In this document: one piece after another, positions 1-6,209 of the stretch | Layout of the letters: each line of letters starts with the position of its first letter | Numbering within the stretch: position 1 is the stretch's first letter | NCBI GenBank assembly: GCA_029298735.1 | Contig: JANSLP010000529.1 | Coordinates: forward strand, 1 to 14,404 | From: Ophiostoma sp. CBS 140.51 | Taxonomy: Eukaryota; Ascomycota; Sordariomycetes; Ophiostomatales; Ophiostomataceae | Reading direction: 5' to 3' | DNA: 14,404 nucleotides | Position numbers and translations under genes: made by a program | The notes under the pieces: model-generated | The model's database searches: none | The model's input: the letters and a program-made list of their open reading frames with translations, nothing else | What the model was told of the DNA's origin: nothing

Positions 1-208
1 GCTTCGAGGGTGGGGAGCTCATCGTCGCCCTCTTCCGCCTCCTCCTCTTCTTCGGCGTTCTCGTCCTCCTCGTCTCTGCCCACCCATGGCGCCGACTGCT
101 TGACAAAAGCATCTACAAACAAACTTTTGTTTTCTGTAGGGTTATACGTGCAAAGGAGCTACTTGTAAGTACCGTAAAGACACCTAAACCCAAAAAAAGT
201 CCGGTGGA
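1..208 (-). CDS. possible acidic coding exon running off the left edge
   Basis: On the minus strand a frame stays open from just after an in-frame TGA at 223-221 to the window edge. From about 113 leftward it reads like protein: a segment DAFVKQSAPWVGRDEEDE, then a run of Glu/Asp written with both GAA and GAG, then DDELPTLE. GC3 is high, as in the real genes here. The frame contains no ATG, so it would have to be an internal or last exon; possible acceptors are the TTGCAG ending at 209 and the TGTAG ending at 113. The family is not recognised. The plus strand of the same stretch is an open Ser-rich frame (TCC/TCG/TCT codons) and is the rival reading. Both the strand and the boundaries are uncertain. 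Confidence 0.25.
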
Positions 209-361
209 CTGCAAGATGATTCAAAAGTAAATAAAAACTAGAGGAGGCGGATAGGATTGCAGAGGACCATAAAATACACTCTCGTCCCCGAATTATCTCT
301 TATTCTATCCTTTCTCCTCTTCAATAAGTATTTCATCGGCATTTCCAACAACTTCTTCAAC

Positions 362-883
362 ATACGGACTTTGCCACTCTTTACAGTTTGTGCCATTGCG
401 GCCCAGTTCATGGTCGGTGCCGGCCGAGTCCAGTGCCATCATCATCGTCCCCCTCAATTTCTGTCGAGCCAGTCACGTCATCGCCTGTCCTTGCCAGCTC
501 TTCAACCAGTCTTCCGGTCTCCTCATCCTCGTCTTCTGTATCGATCGCTCCTTCATCGTCTGCAGCTCCCGTCTGCACCGACCCGACCCTCATCTTCCCC
601 CCGATTGCCTGCACCGAAGGCTCCTACTTCGCCTTCACCAAAAATGCTTATTACTTCAATGAGTTGTGTCAGATTTCTGTCGATGTCGATTCGGCTGCAC
701 CTATCAGTCTTTCGGGCACCGCCCTATCCCTCAGAGCGTGTATAAATGCCTGCGTGGTGCAAGTTTGCGGCCTGGAACGCTGCGGTCAGCACTTGTTACC
801 AGCTTGGCCCCGGGCTGGTGTACGATATTGGTGTATCGAGTGTTTTTAACCTCGCCATTTCGCATGAAAAGTGCCCGCAGTAG
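362..883 (+). pseudogene. decayed gene for a small secreted Ser-rich, PAN/apple-like protein
   Basis: Three reading segments line up into one plausible secreted protein. At 362 a signal-peptide-like stretch (RTLPLFTVCAIAAQFMVGAG) begins, but its first codon is ATA in a good start context (TTCAAC before it). Near 420-432 the protein-like frame shifts, giving a Ser/Thr/Pro-rich linker followed by a Cys domain (CTDPTLIFPPIACTEG, later LRACINAC). Near 750-758 it shifts back, to CKFAAWNAAVSTCYQLG and so on, ending with a Cys and TAG at 881-883. The C-x-x-x-C spacing followed by AWN and STCYQLG resembles the PAN/apple-like modules of fungal extracellular proteins; this is family knowledge, not a database hit. 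No GT-AG pair of workable length joins the frames. The convergent monooxygenase ends 175 bp away. Sequencing indels are the alternative to true decay. Confidence 0.5.
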
Positions 884-1057
884 TCACCGTCACAGCAGCG
901 CTTTTCTGGAATATCAATATTTTTTGTTGAAATTTGTTTCTTCAAAAATAACAATAATTGCAGTATTTACAAGACACACAAAATATTACCACTACAAATG
1001 TACTCCTTGATATCAAACACAAACAGCCTTCATCCTTCATCCCCCTACAGCCCTGGC

Positions 1058-2542
1058 TTACTTGCTCACCGTCGTTGCCTTTGCCAGCAGCTCATCGGCC
1101 TTTGTCAGGTCCGCCTGCAGGTCATGCTCCCAGATCCACAGGAACCGCTCACGGAAGTTGGCAACAATCTTGTCCATGTCATCGCCGCACTCGTGGTGGT
1201 TGAACGAGTACAGCTCGCCAGCCTCCTGGCTCGTCTTGACGACGTTTTGGCCACGCGGCCGGCGGATGCTGTCGTAAATCTCAAACGCCTTGGTCAAGCC
1301 GGCAGGGCTTTTGAGCTGGCCCAGAATATGCGAAAGCACCAGAGCATCTTCGATGCACTGACCGGCACCCGAGGCCTGGTGCGGCGTCGTGGCGTGGGCC
1401 GAGTCGCCCAGCAGGCAAATGCGGTCGTTGTAGTAGATGGGCGTGTTAATGTGGTGGTGCAGTGACCACTGCAGCGGGTCGGCCCAGTCCAGCAGCTTGA
1501 CGAGGCGCTTGTCGACACCCTCGTCAAAGTCGGCCAGCATTTCTTCCTTGGTGACGCGCTTGGTCCACTGGTCGTGCGTCCAGGGCTGGCCGCGGGTGAA
1601 CTTGAAGGCGACCAGGTTGCAGTAGGCACCGCGGGAGATGGGGAACGTGATAAAGTTGACATCTTTACCCAGGAACGTCTCGGCATCACCGGCGTGGTGG
1701 CCCAGGATTTGGAGGGCATCGGCCATGGGGATAATGGACCGGTACACGTACTTGCCGCTGTACGTGGCCTTGACCTCCTCGGGCCAGCGGTCGCCCAGGA
1801 CAAAGCCACGGGTCGGGCCCTTGGCACCGTCGCTGCCAATCACGGCGTTGGCCATGACCGTCTCGCCATCTTCAAAGGTGATGCTGACCTTCTCGCCCGG
1901 AGCGCCCTGCACAATGTTCTTGACTCGCTTGTTGAACCGGACCGTCTCAGGCGGGATCATGCTCGTCAGGATGTTGAGCAGGTCCACGCGGTGTGCACTT
2001 GTGCGGTCGTACGACGAGGCGCCAAATGGTGCCGGCTGCCAGCCGCGGTCCTCACCAAAGTTGGTCTCTGCGTACAGCGCGTCAAACATGACGTGGTCCT
2101 TGTTGGGCGTCAGGTTGCCCGACGAGATGTCGTCGTACATGGTGCGCAGCTTGGGGTCAATCATGTTGAGGGCGTTGAGGGCATTGGGGCCGAGACCGAC
2201 ACCGGCACCAACCGTGCTGTACTTGGCCGCCGACTCGTAGAGTGTGTAGGAGACTTTGTTCTTGCGGCAGCCAATGGCAAAAGTCAGGCCGCCAATGCCT
2301 GCGCCAATAATGGCAATGTGGAAGGGCGGTGCGGTAGCGGCATCACCATCGTTTGACGAGACCGAATGCGGCATCTTGGGCGAGCTGGGGGTTGCGGAGG
2401 TAGAGGGAGACGAGGATTTGGCAAGAGGCTGGCTTTTTTGTGTCGTTTGAGTGGACGACTGGATTGACTCTTTTGATTTTGAGGAGGAAGAGAAGATGGA
2501 GCGGAAAGAACCCGAGATGGAGGAGAAGCACGAAGGAGACAT
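1058..2542 (-). CDS. FAD-dependent monooxygenase, salicylate-hydroxylase-like
   Basis: The gene has a single exon and encodes 494 aa of the class A flavoprotein monooxygenase family (PF01494 type). These enzymes use NAD(P)H, O2 and FAD to hydroxylate, and sometimes decarboxylate, aromatic or heteroaromatic rings. Visible motifs are the dinucleotide-binding GAGIGG at residues 80-85, the conserved Arg in SAHRVDLL (R185), the GSDG motif at 236-239, and GDSAHATTPHQASGAGQ from 379, which contacts the FAD pyrophosphate and ribityl. About 57 Ser/Thr/Lys-rich residues precede the core. A second Met at codon 57 (2374-2372, A at -3) would start the protein nearer the usual family N-terminus, while the first ATG (G at -3) would add a low-complexity or possible targeting leader. 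No transmembrane segment is evident. It is divergent from the isoorotate decarboxylase gene across 1048 bp. The substrate cannot be deduced; salicylate, 6-hydroxynicotinate-like or pyrimidine-derived rings are all possible. Confidence 0.9.
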   Translation of the reverse strand: MSPSCFSSISGSFRSIFSSSSKSKESIQSSTQTTQKSQPLAKSSSPSTSATPSSPKMPHSVSSNDGDAATAPPFHIAIIGAGIGGLTFAIGCRKNKVSYTLYESAAKYSTVGAGVGLGPNALNALNMIDPKLRTMYDDISSGNLTPNKDHVMFDALYAETNFGEDRGWQPAPFGASSYDRTSAHRVDLLNILTSMIPPETVRFNKRVKNIVQGAPGEKVSITFEDGETVMANAVIGSDGAKGPTRGFVLGDRWPEEVKATYSGKYVYRSIIPMADALQILGHHAGDAETFLGKDVNFITFPISRGAYCNLVAFKFTRGQPWTHDQWTKRVTKEEMLADFDEGVDKRLVKLLDWADPLQWSLHHHINTPIYYNDRICLLGDSAHATTPHQASGAGQCIEDALVLSHILGQLKSPAGLTKAFEIYDSIRRPRGQNVVKTSQEAGELYSFNHHECGDDMDKIVANFRERFLWIWEHDLQADLTKADELLAKATTVSK

Positions 2543-2553
2543 GGCAAGCTCTT

Positions 2554-2614
2554 CGATAAGAAAAATGGATTCGAGGAGGCTCGATAACGTTTTATGTCTC
2601 TGTTAGACTGATAG
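2554..2614. promoter_or_regulatory. cluster of three HGATAR (GATA-factor) motifs near the monooxygenase start
   Basis: CGATAA at 2554-2559, CGATAA at 2582-2587 and TGATAG at 2609-2614 all fit HGATAR, the site class bound by nitrogen regulators AreA/NIT2. They lie 12-72 bp upstream of the first monooxygenase ATG, possibly inside its leader. By simple base-frequency reasoning about one such match per 340 bp on both strands is expected, so three in 61 bp is dense. Binding is inference. Confidence 0.35.
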
Positions 2615-2832
2615 CCTGATGGGATGTGATCGAGGTGTTTATTGTTTCTTTGTTGTATGTTGGCTTCCGTGTTTAGTTCATGTCTTGATTTGCCTCCGTG
2701 AAGGAATAATGTCGTGATATGGTTCCGGAGGCTGGCCGGTCCTCCGCACACTCATATAAGGCAGATCATCCTTGCCCGGCAGGCAGCTTGTATTTCCAAG
2801 ATGAGGTGAGGCGACACCCAGGGCCAGGAGGC

Positions 2833-2872
2833 GGGATGCGTGGATGCGTGGATGCGTGGAAGCGTGGATGGC
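2833..2872. repeat. short tandem array of a TGGATGCG octamer
   Basis: Five decaying copies of an 8-bp unit follow each other: GGGATGCG, TGGATGCG, TGGATGCG, TGGAAGCG, TGGATGGC, followed by a further ATGGATGG. The array is in the middle of the divergent promoter and is G-rich on the plus strand. The open frames crossing it are repeat artefacts. Confidence 0.8.
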
Positions 2873-3178
2873 ATGGATGGCGCGTTTGTGGATTCGAATG
2901 GGCCAAGGTAAACGGGAGCTGCCAGCATTCTGCCCGACATTGATCGAGACGAGTAGCAAACACAATTGCCAAAGGACGAATCGTAGCCAATCTCAGCCGC
3001 ATCGGTGGTGGTCGCATATCGATTGCTGTGTGGTTGAAGCGGGGGTTGTGGTCAAAGGCTGCAGTCAAGCCGCTGCTGCCGCTTGTTTACATGCCGCAGC
3101 ACTAACACGGGCCGTAGCTTCAACGGCAGGGAACCACCGACCTCAGTTTGCCGCAAAGTAGTATTAGTACCTTTTTCT

Positions 3179-3361
3179 TTATCGTTGAGCTCGATAGGCA
3201 GACAGGGTCCTTCGTTCTCGCCTGCAATGTCTTTGATTTCTTTCTGATTTTCTCCCTCCCGTGTCTTCTTCGGGCCCTACACTGGCCACAGCTGGGCTAT
3301 TCTTGCGTCATTGTGCCAGCTTGAAGAGCTCTCCGTAGCTCGGAGTTGATAATCGGATAAG
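3179..3361. promoter_or_regulatory. HGATAR motif group upstream of the decarboxylase
   Basis: TTATCG at 3179-3184 (CGATAA on the minus strand), CGATAG at 3192-3197 and TGATAA at 3347-3352 fit HGATAR, with an extra core GGATAAG at 3355-3361. They form two close pairs 230-412 bp upstream of the decarboxylase ATG. Paired GATA sites are the arrangement usually seen in nitrogen-controlled fungal promoters; function here is inferred. Confidence 0.35.
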
Positions 3362-3590
3362 TCAAGGGCCGGATTTTTCGACCACCGTTGTCCGTCGTTG
3401 GTTTTCAAAGAAACTTTTGCAGCTGAACAAGACACGGGTTTACAAATCGCAACTTCTTCACTCCATCTCTTTTTCACGAATTCTTTTACAATAATTGCCT
3501 GCTTCAGTTTCCCATCCCCTGCTCTCCCCAGCAAACAGAAGCTCCCATCACAGCTTTTCTCCACAAACCCCCCCCCCCCCAACCTTCAAA

Positions 3591-4748
3591 ATGGCCGCCC
3601 GTGCTGGCCGTAAGCTGGTCGTCGATGTCCACAGCCACCTCTACCCCACAGCGTACATCGATCTCCTCAAGAAGCGCTCCGACATTCCCTACGTGCGGCC
3701 CTTTGCGCCCACCGGCCAGCTGTGTCTCTGCAACCGGCCGCCGCAAAACACCAGCAAGACCGGAGCCGATGCTGCGGCCCAGTCCAAGATCCCGCCGGGT
3801 CGCATCCTGCACCCGCACTACTATGACGTCGCCGAGAAGCTTGCGTTCATGGACCACCACCAGATTGACATCTCCGTACTGTCTCTGGGCAACCCGTGGC
3901 TCGATTTCTTGCCTGCCGACACGGCCGCCGGCATTGCTGTTGAGATCAACGACGCCACCAACGAGATATGCCTGCCGCATGCCGACCGTCTCTTCTTCTT
4001 TGGCGCTCTACCCTTGAGCGGCGGCGAGTCCATCATTCTCAACGAAATTGCCCGTCTCAAGACCCTGCCCCAAGCCCGCGGTATCGTCATGGGCACCGGC
4101 GGTCTTGGTGACGGCCTCGACGACCCCAACTTGCTGCCCATCTACCGTGCTCTCGCGGACGCCAACTTGCCCATCTTCTTGCACCCCAACTATGGCCTGC
4201 CCGGCCCTGTCTGGGGCAGCCGCGGCGGCGACTACGGCCAGATTCTGCCCCTATCGCTCGGCTTCACCATGGAGACCACCATTGCGCTGACCCGTCTGTT
4301 TTTGTCGGGCGCCTTTGACGCTGTCCCCACGCTCCAAATCATTGTCGCCCACAGCGGCGGCTGTCTGCCCTTCTTGGCTGGTCGTGTCGAAGCCTGCATT
4401 GAGCACGACAAGACCTGGGAGGCTGCCGGCAAGCTGACGTCGGACCGTACGACGCTGTGGCATGCACTGCGCAACAACATTTATCTGGACGGCGTCATCT
4501 TTGACAAGGTCGGTTTGCGCACGGCGATTGAAGCGAGCGGCGTCGACCGTGTCATGTTTGGCACCGACCACCCCTTCTTTGCGCCGCTCGACGGTGGCAA
4601 GACCTTCCCTGCCATGACGCTAAACCGGGACGCTGCTCGCGGTGTCTTCCCCGAGGGCGATGCGGCGACAACCAAAGATGCGGACGGCAACGATGGATAC
4701 GACCTGGTTATGGGCGAGAACGCTGTGCGCGTGCTGAAGCTTCGGTAG
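3591..4748 (+). CDS. isoorotate (5-carboxyuracil) decarboxylase, ACMSD/amidohydrolase-2 family
   Basis: Intronless, 385 aa. ACMSD-type metal enzymes are TIM-barrel decarboxylases; the best-fitting subgroup is fungal isoorotate decarboxylase (IDCase), which turns 5-carboxyuracil into uracil and CO2 at the end of thymine salvage. Candidate active-site residues are all present: H14 and H16 in VDVHSH, N101 in GNPW, H198 in FLHPNYGLP, H254 in AHSGG, D326 in GTDHPFF, and F329. Their spacing agrees within three residues with what I remember of the characterised Cordyceps and Metarhizium enzymes (memory, not checked). Length fits, with an extra Asp/Ala-rich loop at about 355-370. The ATG at 3591 is chosen because it sits in TTCAAAATGGCC and the HxH motif follows at the usual distance; a longer upstream reading would include the C13 tract. 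A 6-methylsalicylate-type decarboxylase is the main alternative. A cytosolic location is likely. Confidence 0.85.
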   Translation: MAARAGRKLVVDVHSHLYPTAYIDLLKKRSDIPYVRPFAPTGQLCLCNRPPQNTSKTGADAAAQSKIPPGRILHPHYYDVAEKLAFMDHHQIDISVLSLGNPWLDFLPADTAAGIAVEINDATNEICLPHADRLFFFGALPLSGGESIILNEIARLKTLPQARGIVMGTGGLGDGLDDPNLLPIYRALADANLPIFLHPNYGLPGPVWGSRGGDYGQILPLSLGFTMETTIALTRLFLSGAFDAVPTLQIIVAHSGGCLPFLAGRVEACIEHDKTWEAAGKLTSDRTTLWHALRNNIYLDGVIFDKVGLRTAIEASGVDRVMFGTDHPFFAPLDGGKTFPAMTLNRDAARGVFPEGDAATTKDADGNDGYDLVMGENAVRVLKLR

Positions 4749-5117
4749 TGGGGCGGCGTGGTGGTGGGGGAAGACAAATGACAAGAGATACCTAAGAAGC
4801 GAGTTTAAAAATTGAGACAATCACCTTTACCTTTGTGCCTCATTGTGTGAAAAGGGGCCCATTTCGTAGTTTCTTGATCTAGATGTGAAAACACATGTGA
4901 TGTTCTGCTGCGGTTTGCGCCTTCCTCAAGGGTTTTCCTTTGCAACCCGCGCCTTCCGTGAGATGCACTTGCGTTCCTTCCCGACGCGTTGGGTGCCGCT
5001 GAAGCTAGCCCATCTTCACAACTGCCACTGCAAACTGAACCCCACCTCTTCTTTTCCACAATCAAGTCTTTTTCATCGACCCTCCTCCACGACAATCACC
5101 GACATCTCCGTCACACC

Positions 5118-5171
5118 TTATCGACATGACTTATCGATGTGGCAACTCTCCAACGGAGGCTATCGCTATCG
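5118..5171. promoter_or_regulatory. four HGATAR motifs in 54 bp
   Basis: TTATCG at 5118-5123 and 5131-5136 and CTATCG at 5160-5165 and 5166-5171 are all minus-strand HGATAR matches. Further single matches follow at about 5335, 5497 and 5539. They lie about 1 kb upstream of the 5-oxoprolinase start, so their target gene is unclear; an unannotated small gene beginning near 5126 would place some of them inside a transcript. Confidence 0.3.
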
Positions 5172-5385
5172 AACAGCAAGTGCGTTTCCGTCTTAGTCGA
5201 TCCTGATGGCGTATGTGCACCACATGGCAGCATGCAGACCGTGGTAAGATTGACAAGAAAAAGAAAGAGAAAGGATAAGGAGAAGAGCAGATGGAGAAGA
5301 ATCATTGATTGCGGAGAAAGTTGGGCAGCTCTCCTATCATATTAAAGAAAACCATCAGAATACACGCTAACGCCTGGGCGATCTG

Positions 5386-5411
5386 GTCGCGGGCTCACTG
5401 CTTCCCGCGAC
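5386..5411. repeat. perfect 8-bp inverted repeat (hairpin)
   Basis: GTCGCGGG at 5386-5393 and CCCGCGAC at 5404-5411 are exact reverse complements separated by a 10-nt loop, and a G-T wobble can extend the stem by one pair. It sits in gene-free DNA. It could be an RNA stem or a palindromic protein site; no tRNA or known RNA structure surrounds it. Confidence 0.55.
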
Positions 5412-6030
5412 TTACACGGCTGTGGACCTTGCCCGCGCGCGGCTGGCTGCACCCGATCGACAACCTCCACACATTTTACTGTTTTCCTTTCAAACTCGAT
5501 AAACATTGCCAGCAGTCAGCAAGCCTACTACACACACTATCGCCACGCGATTGGCTTGACAAGAATGGCAATGCCGCTGGAACCCCAAGATTCCCCCTCC
5601 AATCCTCGTCTTCGTCCTTTCACAAGTCTCCCATTACGTGATGGCAGCACCCGCGAACGACCCTGAGATCCCAAAGAGCCTCGAGAAGCTCGTGAAAAAG
5701 TGGACTCGGCGACCCTCGCCGACGGATTGCCATCGGAGGTTGTCAGCGGGGCAAGGCCAGTGCAATGCATCTCCTGCCATGAAGTGACGGCTTTGTGTGT
5801 GATTCTGTGCGAGGAGGGGTGTTATCCGTATCTCAGATGTCCCGTTGGAGACAAAGGACAAGGCAAACAACCATCTGCATCAATCCGTATTAATACAGAC
5901 ACTGTCGGCAGGTGAGGTCAGAAGTGTCAGACTGCATCCCCAAGTCAAGCCAAATCAGGAAATTCAGGACATTTCAAGACACTCTCACGCCTCGTGGACT
6001 TGAGATTCAAAACGATATCTTGGTGGGCAA

Positions 6031-6209
6031 CGTCTCCGACTTCTCCATCCTCCTATCTAATCCTCTCTCTTCCTTCTCATTTCCCTTCTTCAACACTCTA
6101 CATTTCTATTTGATACCCGGACCTCCCCGTCCTTTTCCTCTTTTCTCTTTTTCTTTTCTTCCCCCTCCATCCTCCTCACATTACATCACCACCCCTCACT
6201 TCCTCTACA
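6031..6209 (+). promoter_or_regulatory. pyrimidine-rich leader of the 5-oxoprolinase gene
   Basis: The stretch is strongly C/T-rich on the plus strand (repeated TCCTC, TCTTT and TTCCC words) and ends in CTACAATGG at the start codon. CT tracts like this mark core promoters and 5' UTRs of fungal genes. No TATA box is evident. Confidence 0.5.

Larger units (their letters stand above)
2543..3590. promoter_or_regulatory. shared divergent promoter region
   Basis: This 1048-bp gap lies between the two divergent start codons and has no convincing gene; the short open frames here have poor composition and partly come from the octamer repeat. It holds two groups of HGATAR sites, one next to each gene, a tandem octamer array, a CCAAT pentamer at 2987-2991, and a pyrimidine-rich leader with a C13 run just before the decarboxylase ATG. 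Divergent pairing suggests co-regulation, which is inference. Confidence 0.6.
4749..6209. other. intergenic region without a convincing gene
   Basis: This 1461-bp stretch separates the decarboxylase stop from the 5-oxoprolinase ATG. It contains a dense GATA-motif group (5118-5171), an 8-bp perfect hairpin (5386-5411) and a long pyrimidine-rich leader before 6210. Three short ATG frames are protein-like only in part: 26 codons from 5126, preceded by a pyrimidine-rich, leader-like stretch; a frame from 5572; and MAAPANDPEIPKSLEKLVKK from 5641, near a Cys-rich frame in another register (5700-5915). None has a recognisable family or a clean splice model, so none is called as a gene. Confidence 0.5.

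Noticed and set aside
1574..2356. 260-codon plus-strand open frame over the monooxygenase
   Set aside because: It is antisense to the FAD-binding and catalytic motifs of the real minus-strand gene, with no family features of its own.
2844..3161. 105-codon frame in the divergent promoter
   Set aside because: Its start lies in the octamer repeat (Trp/Met/Gly-rich) and the rest has no protein-like features.
3495..3590. Longer N-terminus for the decarboxylase
   Set aside because: The extra residues come from the pyrimidine-rich leader and the C13 tract. The ATG at 3591 has a strong context and puts the HxH motif at the usual position.
5126..5206. Small gene starting MTYRCGNSPTEAIAIEQQ
   Set aside because: It has a good leader-like upstream sequence, but only 26 codons, no homologue recognised, and the trial intron model leads into Lys/Arg low complexity. 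Kept only as a note.
5386..5411. Hairpin as part of a tRNA gene
   Set aside because: There is no D-arm, T-arm (GTTCRA) or acceptor stem around it.
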